Shown here one piece after another: positions 24,085 through 32,757 of a stretch of 45,746 bases of DNA. Below the pieces are notes generated by a model. The model saw only the letters and a list, made by a program, of their open reading frames with translations. It did no database searches and was not told the origin of the DNA. The translations under genes were made by a program, and so were the position numbers. Source of the DNA: Pseudomonas baetica (lineage in GTDB: Bacteria > Pseudomonadota > Gammaproteobacteria > Pseudomonadales > Pseudomonadaceae); the NCBI RefSeq assembly GCF_019733355.1, contig NZ_JAIHLQ010000047.1, forward strand, positions 1 through 45,746. Reading direction: 5' to 3'. The number at the start of each line of letters is the position of its first letter. Positions within the stretch are counted from its first letter, which is position 1.

Positions 24085-26982
24085 TCAGAGCTCCTGGCGC
24101 TGGTTTTCAGGATCCAAGAAAGGCAGTTTCACCACCGTGGCCTGGACGATCACACCGTCCTCGACGCGGATCGGGATGTGCTGCCCCGGTTGGCTTTGAT
24201 CGAATGCGGCGTAGGCCAGGCCGATGATCTGGTCCAGGGATTGCGAGTACTCGCAGGAGGTCACGTTGCCGCTGATGTCCGGACCGCTGAGCACCAGATG
24301 GCCTTCCAGCGGTTGCGGGCTGGCCTTGGGCAGCGTGAAGCCCACCAGTTTGCGTTTCTGCGGCTGGGCTTCGAGGATATCCACCGAGCGCCGGCCGACG
24401 AAGAACGGCTTGGTCCGGCTCACCGCCCAACCCATGTCGATTTCGCCGGGATGGGTCATGCCGTCGGTGTCCTGACTGATGATCACGTGGCCTTTTTCCA
24501 GGCGCAGCAAGCGTTGAGTTTCAACGCCGAACGGGCGGATATCGAACGCCTTGCCGGCTTCCATCAAAGCGTCCCAGAGCTTCAGCGCATGGCGCGCCGG
24601 AACGTGAATTTCATAACCCAGCTCGCCGACGAACCCGACCCGCAGCAAGCGCACCTTGATCCCGGCCACGGTGCCCTGACGCACCCCCAGATAAGGAAAA
24701 CCTTCAGCGGACAGGTCCAGGTCGTGGCAGACCTTTTCCAGCACTTTGCGTGAATCCGGGCCTGCCACGTTGACCGCCGAAATCGCCGCCGTGACGTTGG
24801 CGATGTCCACATCCAGCCGCCACTGTGCATTCCACTTGAGCATTTGCTGGTAGATACGATCGACACCGCTGGTGGTGGCTGTGACGTAAAAGTGGTGCTC
24901 GCCGAAGCGCGCACACACGCCGTCGTCGATGACCATGCCCTGCTCGTTGGTCATCAGCGCATAACGGGAGCGACCAATCGGCTGCTTGAGGAAGGCGAAG
25001 GTGTACATGCGGTTAAGCAGTTCGGCAGCATCCGGGCCACGGACATCGAGCCCACCGAGGGTCGAAACGTCGATGATGCCGACCTTGTTGCGCACGTGCA
25101 GCGCTTCGGCCTGCATGCAGGTATCGCGCTCGCTGGCCTTGCCGTAATACGCGGGACGCTGCCAGATACCGGCGGGCATCATTTTCGCGCCCGCTTCCAC
25201 ATGCCGTTTGTGCATCGGCGTCTGCCGGTACGGATCAAATGCACGTCCTGCGACGTGGGCCAGTTTCTCGGCTTCAAAAGGCGGACGTGCCGTGGTGACG
25301 CCGGTTTCGCTGACGCTGCGTTGCGTAGAGGCGGCAACCAGTCGTGCGGTTGGCAGCGCCGAATGACGCCCTTGGGACGGGCCCATGCCGACCGTGGAGT
25401 AGCGCTTGACCAGTTGGATGTCGCGGTAGCCGATTTTGGTGGCGTTGACGATGTCACGCACTTGCAAGTCTTCATCGAAGTCGACGAAGTCCTTGCCTTT
25501 GGGGTGCGGGAAGATCGGCCACGGGAAGTTGACCTGGGCTTCCGTGCGCATCGCCAGCGGTTTGGCCGCCAGCTCCAGATCCAGCGCAACAACGATGTCG
25601 GCGGCGGCATGAATGGCATCGGCCAGCACGTTGTCCAGCGCGTGATAGCCGTGGGCCGAGCCAGCAACGGTGAGATTTTTCGGCAGACCGCTGAGGGTGA
25701 ATTCCGCCAGTTGATCGTCGTAGGCCAGCTTGCCGCCGGCCTGGCACAACAACTGATAGACCGGCATGTAGCCGCCGGACATGCACAGCAGATCGCAATC
25801 GATGATAAGACCGCCGTTCGCGACCTGACCTTGCCCGGTGATCTTGCGGATGTCTGCGCCGCTGACGTGACGCATGCCTTTTTCGTGCAGCGCCTCAAAA
25901 ACGGTGCTGCCGAGATGACAGGTGATGCCGCGCTTTTCCAACGCCAGCAGCAGGGCGCGGTTGGCGGGGTTGCTGCGCATGTCCACCAGCGCGGCCACTT
26001 CGACGCCTTGTTCGTACAGGTCCAGCGCAGCCAGATAACCATCGTCGTTACCCGTCAACACCACCGCGCGTTTGCCCGGTTTGACCGCGTACAGCTTCAT
26101 CAGGCGTTGTGCGGCACTGCTCAGCATCACGCCGGGCAAGTCGTTGTTGCGGAAGATCACCGGCTGATCGAACGAGCCGCTGGCGATCAGGCATTGCGTG
26201 GCGCGCACCTTGTACATGCGCTTGCCCTGAATCACCGGCAGGTAGTTGTCAGTGAACCAGGCGTTGCAGGTGGCTTTTTTCAGCACGCGAATATTGGCGT
26301 GGCCTTCGACGGCGTCGACCAGTTCACGACGCAGGGTCTCGGCGCGAGTGCCTTCGAGGTCGAAGCGGGCGTACGTCAGCGAGCCGCCGAGGACCGGCTG
26401 TTGCTCGATCAGCAGCACCTTGGCGCCCGCGTTGGCGGCAGTCAGGGCGGCCTGAAGACCGGCCGGGCCTGCGCCGATGACGGCCAGGTCCGCGAACAGA
26501 TAGGCTTTGTCGTAATACTCGGGCTGGAATTTCAGGTCGAGCACGCCCAGGCCGGCCTTCTTGCGAATGATCGGCTCCCAGAGTTTCCACGCGCCCTTGG
26601 GCTTGTAGAACGAGCGGTAATAGAAGCCCACTGGCATGAATTTGGAGAACTTGCCGAGGTAGGCGTCCTTGTCGTTGTCCAGCGAGCCGTTGAAGTTCTG
26701 CCCGGTGACCTGCACGCCGCTTTCCAGCAGGTGACTGTCGGCCAGTACGTTGGGTTCACTGGGCAGTTGCACCAGCGTGTTGGCGTCTTGCCCGGCCATG
26801 GTCAGTGGCCCGCGTGGCCGGTGGTATTTGAACGAGCGCGACAGCAGAAAACGGCCATTGGCGAGCAGGGCGCTGGCGATGCTGTCACCGGCAAAGCCTT
26901 GATACGGCTTGCCATCGAAACTGAAATCGAGTGGCTGACTACGGTCAATCAGCAGCCCCATCGGGGCGGGAAGGCGGCTCAT
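24085..26982 (-). CDS. soxA: Alpha subunit of a sarcosine oxidase-like / N-methylglutamate dehydrogenase complex
   Basis: A 965-residue protein. An N-terminal ferredoxin-like region (RPRGPLTMAGQDANTLVQLP near 56-75) is followed by a dinucleotide-binding domain with VIGAGPAGLQAAL near 168-180 and a second pyridine-nucleotide-like domain. The C-terminal half is a GcvT-type folate-binding module (VGFVGELGYEIHVPARHAL, then RLLRLEKGHVIISQDTDGMTHP). It handles the one-carbon product as methylene-tetrahydrofolate. The start at 26982 overlaps the delta gene stop by 4 bp and gives the standard family length; an open frame extends 48 codons further upstream but lies inside the delta gene. Confidence 0.92.
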   Translation of the reverse strand: MSRLPAPMGLLIDRSQPLDFSFDGKPYQGFAGDSIASALLANGRFLLSRSFKYHRPRGPLTMAGQDANTLVQLPSEPNVLADSHLLESGVQVTGQNFNGSLDNDKDAYLGKFSKFMPVGFYYRSFYKPKGAWKLWEPIIRKKAGLGVLDLKFQPEYYDKAYLFADLAVIGAGPAGLQAALTAANAGAKVLLIEQQPVLGGSLTYARFDLEGTRAETLRRELVDAVEGHANIRVLKKATCNAWFTDNYLPVIQGKRMYKVRATQCLIASGSFDQPVIFRNNDLPGVMLSSAAQRLMKLYAVKPGKRAVVLTGNDDGYLAALDLYEQGVEVAALVDMRSNPANRALLLALEKRGITCHLGSTVFEALHEKGMRHVSGADIRKITGQGQVANGGLIIDCDLLCMSGGYMPVYQLLCQAGGKLAYDDQLAEFTLSGLPKNLTVAGSAHGYHALDNVLADAIHAAADIVVALDLELAAKPLAMRTEAQVNFPWPIFPHPKGKDFVDFDEDLQVRDIVNATKIGYRDIQLVKRYSTVGMGPSQGRHSALPTARLVAASTQRSVSETGVTTARPPFEAEKLAHVAGRAFDPYRQTPMHKRHVEAGAKMMPAGIWQRPAYYGKASERDTCMQAEALHVRNKVGIIDVSTLGGLDVRGPDAAELLNRMYTFAFLKQPIGRSRYALMTNEQGMVIDDGVCARFGEHHFYVTATTSGVDRIYQQMLKWNAQWRLDVDIANVTAAISAVNVAGPDSRKVLEKVCHDLDLSAEGFPYLGVRQGTVAGIKVRLLRVGFVGELGYEIHVPARHALKLWDALMEAGKAFDIRPFGVETQRLLRLEKGHVIISQDTDGMTHPGEIDMGWAVSRTKPFFVGRRSVDILEAQPQKRKLVGFTLPKASPQPLEGHLVLSGPDISGNVTSCEYSQSLDQIIGLAYAAFDQSQPGQHIPIRVEDGVIVQATVVKLPFLDPENQRQEL

Positions 26983-27284
26983 CGGGTGGTCTCCCTGGCG
27001 GCAACAGCGGTGAATTCCACGCGGGCGTTGAACAGTTCTTTCGGGTCGAAGGTGCGCAGGATTTCGTCGCTGCCGGTGTGGCGCTCTGCCAGAAACCAGT
27101 AGCTGGAGGGGTTGTGCATCCACCATTCGCGCACCACGCCCAGAGTGTCATCGCTGTTGAACACGTAATCGGCCCACTCGGCGTCGCTGCAAGTCTGCGG
27201 ATCAGGCATCTGCTTGAACTCGCCGCCGTAGGTGAATTCGCTGATGTTGCGCGGCCCGTTGAGCGGGCAATTCATCACTTTCAT
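26979..27284 (-). CDS. soxD: Delta subunit of a sarcosine oxidase-like / N-methylglutamate dehydrogenase complex
   Basis: A 101-residue SoxD-type protein (NISEFTYGGEFK, then DAEWADYVFNSDDTLGVVREWWMH). Heterotetrameric sarcosine oxidase delta binds zinc through Cys6, Cys9, His59 and Cys63. Here Cys6 and a His (57) are kept, but the position of Cys9 is Asn and that of Cys63 is Ser (61), so the site cannot bind zinc in the known way. The start at 27284 has GAGGAG upstream; a longer open frame runs into the beta gene. The loss supports a specialised enzyme other than sarcosine oxidase. Confidence 0.9.
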   Translation of the reverse strand: MKVMNCPLNGPRNISEFTYGGEFKQMPDPQTCSDAEWADYVFNSDDTLGVVREWWMHNPSSYWFLAERHTGSDEILRTFDPKELFNARVEFTAVAARETTR

Positions 27285-27294
27285 GTCCTGCTCC

Positions 27295-28536
27295 TCAGTG
27301 ACTGGCGGCTGTCGCGCCCATTTCGTTGACTTGCTGGAAGGTCGAAAAACGCTCCAGACCAAAGGGTTTGATCAGATCCGGCACCTTCCCGCCGCTGGCC
27401 ACCAACTCGGCCATGGTCTTGCCGCAGATCGGCGTGGCCTTGAAACCCCACGTCCCCCAGCCCGCATCCAGGTAGTAATTCTTGACCGGCGACAGGCCCA
27501 TGATCGGACTGTAGTCCGGGGTCATGTCGGTAATCCCGGCCCACTGGCGCATCAGCTTGGCGTTGGCCAGAAACGGGAACATCTCGATGGCATGCGCCAG
27601 CAGGCTTTCTTTCAGGTCGAGCGTGGAGCGGGTGTTGAACAGCGGGTACGGATCGGATCCGCCGCCGAACACCACTTCGCCTCGGCTGGTCTGTTGCACG
27701 TAGCAGTGCAGCGCAGACGAACTCACCAGCGGGTCGAGGAATGGCTTGAACGGCTGGGTCACCATGGCTTGCAGCGGGAAGGTCTGGATGGGCGAGCGAA
27801 TCCCGGCCTTCTTCATCAGCTGCGAGCTCATGCCTGCGACGGCCTGTACCGCGCAGCCGCACTGGATGGTGCCGCGATTGGTTTTGACGGCGGTGATGGT
27901 GCCGTTTTCGATGACCAGTTCCTGGACTTCTGTCAGCTGATGAATCTCCACGCCACGCTTGGCCGCCTGCTTGGCGTAACCCCAGGCCACGGCATCGTGC
28001 CGCGCCGTGGCGCCGTCGATGTGCCACAGGCCTGCGAGCACGGGAATGTGCCCCGGATCAAGATTGAGTGACGGCACCAGTTCGCGAATCTGCTGGCGGT
28101 CGATCATCTCGGTGCGCCCACCGAAGTGTTTGTTGACCTCGGCACGCTGACGGAACGAACGCACGGTGGCGTCGGTGTGGGCCAGGGTCAGCTGGCCCCG
28201 GTGCGAGTACATGATGTTGAAGTCGAACTCGTTGGAGAGGCCTTCGAACATGCGCACCGATTCAGCGTAAAAACGCACGCCTTCGCTGGTCAGGTAATTG
28301 GAGCGGATCACGGCGGTGTTACGCGCCGTGTTACCGCCACCCAGATAGCCTTTCTCCAGTACCGCGATATTGGTGATGCCGTGGTACTTCGACAGGTAGT
28401 ACGCGGTGGCCAGGCCATGGCCGCCGCCGCCGATGATCACCACGTCGTAGGAGGATTTGAGTTCTTTGGGCGCAGGCAGATCGACCTCGACCGGGTATTC
28501 CGAGCTGAGCCCGTATTTCAGGAGATTGAAAGGCAT
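27295..28536 (-). CDS. soxB: Beta subunit of a sarcosine oxidase-like / N-methylglutamate dehydrogenase complex
   Basis: A 413-residue FAD-dependent amine oxidase of the DAO/MSOX superfamily. The Rossmann motif VVIIGGGGHGLATAYYLSKY begins near residue 33. KGYLGGGNTARNTAVIRSNYL surrounds the flavin-attachment region, and the C-terminal GWGTWGFKATPICGKTMAELV completes the FAD site. It oxidises a secondary amine; the context suggests N-methylglutamate. A GGAGG ribosome-binding site fits the start at 28536, which overlaps folD by 19 bp. The order soxB-soxD-soxA-soxG is the canonical one. Confidence 0.92.
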   Translation of the reverse strand: MPFNLLKYGLSSEYPVEVDLPAPKELKSSYDVVIIGGGGHGLATAYYLSKYHGITNIAVLEKGYLGGGNTARNTAVIRSNYLTSEGVRFYAESVRMFEGLSNEFDFNIMYSHRGQLTLAHTDATVRSFRQRAEVNKHFGGRTEMIDRQQIRELVPSLNLDPGHIPVLAGLWHIDGATARHDAVAWGYAKQAAKRGVEIHQLTEVQELVIENGTITAVKTNRGTIQCGCAVQAVAGMSSQLMKKAGIRSPIQTFPLQAMVTQPFKPFLDPLVSSSALHCYVQQTSRGEVVFGGGSDPYPLFNTRSTLDLKESLLAHAIEMFPFLANAKLMRQWAGITDMTPDYSPIMGLSPVKNYYLDAGWGTWGFKATPICGKTMAELVASGGKVPDLIKPFGLERFSTFQQVNEMGATAASH

Positions 28537-29432
28537 ACGGCCTCCGAGGGGCTGCTTTGCATGTGGGAGTGCTGCGCCTGCTGAAGCGCGGCAGTCACGG
28601 TGTTTTTCATCAGGAAGGCGATGGTCATCGGGCCAACGCCGCCCGGTACCGGCGTGATGGCGGACACCTGTGGCAGGGCACTGTCGAAATCGACATCACC
28701 CACCAGGCGACTGCGACCCTCTTCTTCAATACGGTTGATGCCGACGTCGATGACCACCGCGCCGGGCTTGAGCCAGCTGGCGTCGATCATCCGTGGACGG
28801 CCGACGGCGGCGACGACGATATCGGCCTGTCGGCACAGGCCCCTGGCATCGGCACTGCGTGAATGCACCACGGTTACCGAGCAGTGGGCCTTGAGCAGCA
28901 GGGCGGCCATAGGTTTGCCGACGATGTTCGAGCGGCCGATGACCACGGCGTGTTTACCGCTCAGGTCACCGCAGGCGTCTTCGAGCAACTGCATGCAGCC
29001 GCTGGGCGTGCAGGGCGTCAGCACATCGCGGCCCTGACTCAGACCGCCGACGTTTTCACTGTGAAAACCGTCGACGTCTTTGCCCGGCGCGATGGCCTGC
29101 AGGGCGCGGGTTTCCTCGATGTGGGCAGGCAGCGGTAACTGCAGCAGGATGCCATTGACGCTGTCGTCTGCATTCAGCTCGGCAATCAGTTTGAGCAGTT
29201 GCGACTGGGAGGTGTCTGCGCTCAGGCGGTGCTCCAGCGAGCGAATCCCGGCCTCTTCGGCGCGCAGGATCTTGTTGCGCACGTAAACCTGACTGGCCGG
29301 GTCTTGACCCACCAGAATCACCGCCAGCGCAGGCTCGATGCCTTGGAGTTTCAGTGTCTGCACGTCGGCTTTGACGTGGGCGAGCACGCGGGCGGCCGCG
29401 GCCTTGCCATCGATTATTTTGGACGTGTTCAC
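28518..29432 (-). CDS. folD: Bifunctional methylene-THF dehydrogenase / methenyl-THF cyclohydrolase
   Basis: A 304-residue FolD protein: YVRNKILRAEEAGI with the catalytic Tyr and Lys region, VNGILLQLPLP, PGKDVDGFH, then the NADP-binding VVIGRSNIVGKPMAALLL and the ITPVPGGVGPMTIAFLM signature. It oxidises the methylene-THF released by the sox-like complex to formyl-THF. It starts with GTG, overlapping the purU stop (GTGA). It is probably an extra, pathway-specific copy, since core folD genes usually stand elsewhere in Pseudomonas genomes. Confidence 0.95.
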   Translation of the reverse strand: MNTSKIIDGKAAAARVLAHVKADVQTLKLQGIEPALAVILVGQDPASQVYVRNKILRAEEAGIRSLEHRLSADTSQSQLLKLIAELNADDSVNGILLQLPLPAHIEETRALQAIAPGKDVDGFHSENVGGLSQGRDVLTPCTPSGCMQLLEDACGDLSGKHAVVIGRSNIVGKPMAALLLKAHCSVTVVHSRSADARGLCRQADIVVAAVGRPRMIDASWLKPGAVVIDVGINRIEEEGRSRLVGDVDFDSALPQVSAITPVPGGVGPMTIAFLMKNTVTAALQQAQHSHMQSSPSEAVCLSIS

Positions 29433-30295
29433 CGGAAGATCACCGTTCTGTCCTTGTTGAGGAAAACCCGGTGCTCCAGGTGGTATTTCACCGCCTTCGA
29501 CAGGGCCACGGTTTCGGTGTCACGGCCGGTGGCCACCAGATCGTCAGGCAAATAAACGTGATCCACGCGCTGCACTTCCTGCTCGATGATCGGGCCTTCG
29601 TCCAGGTCGCTGGTGACGTAATGCGCGGTGGCGCCGATCAGCTTCACGCCACGTTCGTACGCCTGGTGATACGGCTTGGCGCCTTTGAAACCGGGCAGGA
29701 AGGAGTGGTGAATGTTGATGGCCCGGCCCGACAGTTGCTTGCAAAGGTCATCGGAGAGGATCTGCATGTAGCGGGCGAGGACCACCAGGTCGGTGGCGGT
29801 TTCGTCGACCACTTTCATCAGCGCCGCTTCCTGCTGGGCCTTGGTGTCTTTGGTGACCGGCAGGTAGATGAAGCGGATGCCTTCACGTTCGGCCATCGGG
29901 CGCAGGTCCAGGTGGTTGGAGACGATGGCGGTGATGGTCATGTCCATCTCGCCCTTGTGGTAGCGATAGAGCAGGTCGGTGAGGCAGTGATCGAACTTGC
30001 TCACCATCAGCAGCACACGCATGGGCTCGCGGGTGTCGTGCAGTTCCCACTGCATGTCGAACGCCTTGGCGACGTCTTCGAAACCGGCCTTGAGCTGGGC
30101 GATGTCGCCGGCGTGACCGTCGTTGAAACGGAACACCGCGCGCATGAAGAATTTGCCGCTGAACTCGTCGTCGAACTGCGCCATTTCACCGATGTAGCAG
30201 CTGTTGCCCGCCAGGTACGAAGTGACCGCCGCGACGATACCGGAGGTCGCCGGACAGCTGATCTTGAGAATGAAATGGTTCTTTTCGTGTTGCAT
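29429..30295 (-). CDS. purU: Formyltetrahydrofolate deformylase
   Basis: A 288-residue protein with an N-terminal ACT domain (ILKISCPATSGIVAAVTSYL) and a C-terminal formyl-transferase-like hydrolase domain. The catalytic region is INIHHSFLPGFKGAKPYHQAY and then ATAHYVTSDLDEGPIIEQEV, with the key Asn, His and Asp present. It hydrolyses formyl-THF to formate and THF, recycling the carrier for the sox-like enzyme. AGAGGA precedes the start. It is the first gene of the purU-folD-soxBDAG operon. Confidence 0.95.
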   Translation of the reverse strand: MQHEKNHFILKISCPATSGIVAAVTSYLAGNSCYIGEMAQFDDEFSGKFFMRAVFRFNDGHAGDIAQLKAGFEDVAKAFDMQWELHDTREPMRVLLMVSKFDHCLTDLLYRYHKGEMDMTITAIVSNHLDLRPMAEREGIRFIYLPVTKDTKAQQEAALMKVVDETATDLVVLARYMQILSDDLCKQLSGRAINIHHSFLPGFKGAKPYHQAYERGVKLIGATAHYVTSDLDEGPIIEQEVQRVDHVYLPDDLVATGRDTETVALSKAVKYHLEHRVFLNKDRTVIFR

Positions 30296-30390
30296 GGCAT
30301 GTCCTCTGGAATGTGGCGGCAGTTCAGCGAATGGCTAACGATCAGCGCGAATATTCAGGGGTGAACGGGTATTTCGCTGATGAATAAAAA

Positions 30391-30403
30391 TTCCTATCAG
30401 GAA
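30391..30403. promoter_or_regulatory. Palindromic operator candidate in the purU leader
   Basis: TTCCTATCAGGAA is a perfect 5-bp arm palindrome with a 3-nt centre. It lies about 15-27 bp downstream of the start predicted from the promoter at 30425-30453. The same architecture (TTCCTGGCTGGAA) occurs at 33568-33580 in the gmaS leader, so a common repressor is likely. Confidence 0.55.
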
Positions 30404-30424
30404 ATAAATATTCTTGAAGGTTGT

Positions 30425-30453
30425 TTTATAGGCGAAAGGAAATGAAGCGTCCA
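30425..30453 (-). promoter_or_regulatory. Sigma-70-type promoter of the purU-folD-soxBDAG operon
   Basis: On the minus strand, TGGACG (-35) and TATAAA (-10) are separated by 17 bp, about 130 bp before purU. A further palindrome, GTTTCTGGAAAC (30457-30468), sits just upstream of the -35 and could be an activator or repressor site. No sigma-54 signature was seen here. Confidence 0.5.
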
Positions 30454-30494
30454 GAGGTTTCTGGAAACTTTTTAAACTGGTGGGAAAATTTTTA

Positions 30495-30515
30495 AGGTCG
30501 TGGGCCGCACGACCT
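30495..30515 (-). terminator. Stem-loop after the ptuB-like gene, probable terminator
   Basis: A perfect 8-bp stem (AGGTCGTG / CACGACCT) with a 5-nt loop lies about 30 bp beyond the nuclease gene stop. On the minus strand it is followed by TAAAAATTTT, an impure U-tract. It would separate the defence module from the purU promoter just downstream. Confidence 0.5.
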
Positions 30516-30542
30516 GAGGAAGGTTGCCAATCTAGATCAAAG

Positions 30543-31349
30543 TCACCAGGTCAAAGCTTCTGGCGCTTGAATGAACAACCGGTTGATCTCTGGATGCGCC
30601 GCATGCGACCTTTTCATCTCGGCCCATACTGCTGGATTTGCCATCGCCTTCAAACCGGCAATCAGTCTGAGCAATTCAGCGTCTTCGGCGCCGTCGTCGC
30701 GTTTATGGATGTACTCAAAAAGCCGCGCTCGGTATGAGCCGAACGCTACACGTCGGGCTTCAATGAGTACATCACGATTGTTCAGCGCCAAAATCTTGCA
30801 GGTATAGGTGGCCCTTCTCTCCGAAAGGGTTCCTGGATCAGCCAACGCGACAAAGTTGAACGTATCGACAATATCCAGCCATAAGAAGTCTTGAGGGTTT
30901 TCCAATCGCGGGTTGATCAGCGCGTGTGTTCCACCCATAGGAGGGGTGACTGCAGCACCCTTAGCTCGATTGACTGGCTGTAGCTCGCCGTTGGCTGTTA
31001 CGACCGCGTACTGGCTGCCTTTTGGGCTGTTGCACGGCCCGCAAGCATATAGATAGTTCTGCCAGTCAAACACCCGTTCAGGGTAGAGGTCTTTGGGCGC
31101 GATATGCTCGACTTCGTCCGCCATCGAATCTTCGCAATAGCAGCAGCGGCGGGTGTTCGTGCACATCCTCGACAGTGCAGCCCGCACTTCTTTGAATACC
31201 ATGTTGGTTTTTTTGTTACGTGCGGAAAACTCGGATTTGGCCTTGGCAACTTGCTCCGCATACGAGGTTTGACTGTCGACAACCCTCTGGTAGTCGGCCA
31301 AGCCAGAAAGCATTTCCTGCGGAACATCCGTGTAAGGGAGCTGAATCAT
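30543..31349 (-). CDS. ptuB: HNH endonuclease-like protein of a Septu-type defence system (PtuB-like)
   Basis: A 268-residue protein with an HNH core: CYC (70-72), then VEHIAPKDLYPERVF with His82, and WQNYLYACGPCNSPKG with Cys103, Cys106, Asn107 and Lys110. This Cys pair / His / Cys-Cys-Asn arrangement is that of HNH nucleases partnered with AAA ATPases. It is translationally coupled (ATGA overlap) to the ATPase upstream. Septu systems pair PtuA (ATPase) with PtuB (HNH) to abort phage infection. Base use is less GC-rich than the metabolic genes on either side, consistent with transfer. Confidence 0.82.
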   Translation of the reverse strand: MIQLPYTDVPQEMLSGLADYQRVVDSQTSYAEQVAKAKSEFSARNKKTNMVFKEVRAALSRMCTNTRRCCYCEDSMADEVEHIAPKDLYPERVFDWQNYLYACGPCNSPKGSQYAVVTANGELQPVNRAKGAAVTPPMGGTHALINPRLENPQDFLWLDIVDTFNFVALADPGTLSERRATYTCKILALNNRDVLIEARRVAFGSYRARLFEYIHKRDDGAEDAELLRLIAGLKAMANPAVWAEMKRSHAAHPEINRLFIQAPEALTW

Positions 31350-32650
31350 TCCACCTCCAGTCCCGACCGTTCGGCCACCGATGCCGTAGTGGGCATCGTT
31401 GCACGCAACGTGGCTATTCTAATGGACTCGTCTTCGGTCAATTCACCAAATGCGTGCTTGCGATTAAGCTGCGCCAACTCCAGCAACTGGGAGCGCGAGG
31501 TTTCGGAGCGGCTCACATCGGTTCCAAAAAAGGAAGTGTCGTAAGCTTCAAGAATGTTGCCGAAGATCAAACGATTGAGTGTATCGCCTTGGATTTGCCC
31601 ACCCGATTCATCAGTGCCTGGTGTCGGTAGGCGCCATACGGAGCCGTGTTCGGCGGCTTGACAGATGATAGGGCTGTGAGTGGTCACGATGAATTGCAGC
31701 CTAGGAAACACGCTCAAGAACCAGGGTGCTATACGTTTTTGCCAGGATGGGTGCAGGTGCGCGTCGACCTCATCTATGACTACGATACCTGGCAGGCTTA
31801 TGGCGCCGGTCTGAATTTCCTGTGCTACAGCCGCCTGGCCGTAACTGATGGTCAATTGGCGAATCAGCTCAAAGGTGAGGCTGAGAATTGAGCGATAGCC
31901 GTCGCTGAGGAAATCAACACTGACCTCGTTGCCGTTCCCATCGACAAAGATTATTTCCTCGGAGCTGATTCTGCTGATTCGTGACCCGTGGGGTAAAAGT
32001 TCGCCGTTGTTGATGAAGGCAATCAAACTGTCCAGGAACTGCGAGTCATCTCTGCTTTCGAGTTGTTTGATGTGCAGCGATTTAAGCCATTCCAAGCATT
32101 CAGTCAACGCGATGTCCTCACCAAAGGCGGTAAGGTGCGGTGCCAGGCGAGGGTTGGTGTAGAACATGCGCTCGTAATCACGATTGCCGCCGGTGAAGCG
32201 GCGAAATGGTCCGAAGGATGCGGAAAACCACCCACTGCTTCGGCCCCATAGGGTGCGTTCGAGCCCTTTCGACTTGTGCTTCCCCTCCACTAGAATTGCC
32301 CCGGTACTCAGGGCCTCGTCGTTAGATTCGATCATGATCTGGCAGACCAGCTTCTTAACCGGGGCACGGCCCTGACCTGTGATCGAATCAACGTCAGGAT
32401 TCCATGTTAGATGAGCAGTCACAATGGCTTGCTCGCTGCCTGCTCTCAACCAAGTGCTCCAGTCCTGACGCAATGCTCGGGCCTCAGTTGGGCCTGCCAG
32501 CGCCAGCGCCAACGATTTAACAAAGCTTGACTTACCGGCGCCGTTATCACCGAGGATAACGTGCCAACCCCAAGGTTTTTCTTCGGGTACTTGGAACACG
32601 AAGTTTTTGTGAGAGCGAATGCCGGAAATTTCGAGTTTTGTTAGGTACAT
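31346..32650 (-). CDS. ptuA: AAA/ABC-type ATPase of a Septu-type defence system (PtuA-like)
   Basis: A 434-residue SMC/ABC-like ATPase: Walker A GDNGAGKSS (Lys40), signature-like LSDGYRSILS (248-257), Walker B IVVIDEVDAHLHPSW with Asp293-Glu294, and the H-loop TTHSPIIC. No reverse transcriptase or other retron part is visible nearby, so a stand-alone Septu module fits better than a retron with a PtuAB effector; an OLD-like or other ATPase/HNH pair is the alternative. The start has a weak ribosome-binding site. The pair sits between purU and the XRE regulator of the methylamine cluster. Confidence 0.82.
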   Translation of the reverse strand: MYLTKLEISGIRSHKNFVFQVPEEKPWGWHVILGDNGAGKSSFVKSLALALAGPTEARALRQDWSTWLRAGSEQAIVTAHLTWNPDVDSITGQGRAPVKKLVCQIMIESNDEALSTGAILVEGKHKSKGLERTLWGRSSGWFSASFGPFRRFTGGNRDYERMFYTNPRLAPHLTAFGEDIALTECLEWLKSLHIKQLESRDDSQFLDSLIAFINNGELLPHGSRISRISSEEIIFVDGNGNEVSVDFLSDGYRSILSLTFELIRQLTISYGQAAVAQEIQTGAISLPGIVVIDEVDAHLHPSWQKRIAPWFLSVFPRLQFIVTTHSPIICQAAEHGSVWRLPTPGTDESGGQIQGDTLNRLIFGNILEAYDTSFFGTDVSRSETSRSQLLELAQLNRKHAFGELTEDESIRIATLRATMPTTASVAERSGLEVE

Positions 32651-32757
32651 GATGCAATCCGGTTCTAGGCTAGAGGGGCATTTTGCGTCACGCTGAGAGG
32701 ATGGTCCATCAGCAACCGCTACAAAACTATGCGATATCCCTACGTCGAGGCCCTGAC

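Noticed and set aside
24844..27102. Long plus-strand open frame of 752 codons opposite soxA
   Set aside because: It is the antisense shadow of a GC-rich gene. It lacks a ribosome-binding site and recognisable domains, and the minus strand encodes a clear SoxA.
23478..27284. Plain glycine-betaine/sarcosine catabolic cluster
   Set aside because: No glyA or formate or formaldehyde dehydrogenase gene is beside it, while glnT and glxBCD are, and the delta subunit lacks two zinc ligands.
31346..32650. Retron with a PtuAB-type effector
   Set aside because: No reverse transcriptase gene or msr/msd-like structure is visible on either side of the ATPase/HNH pair.
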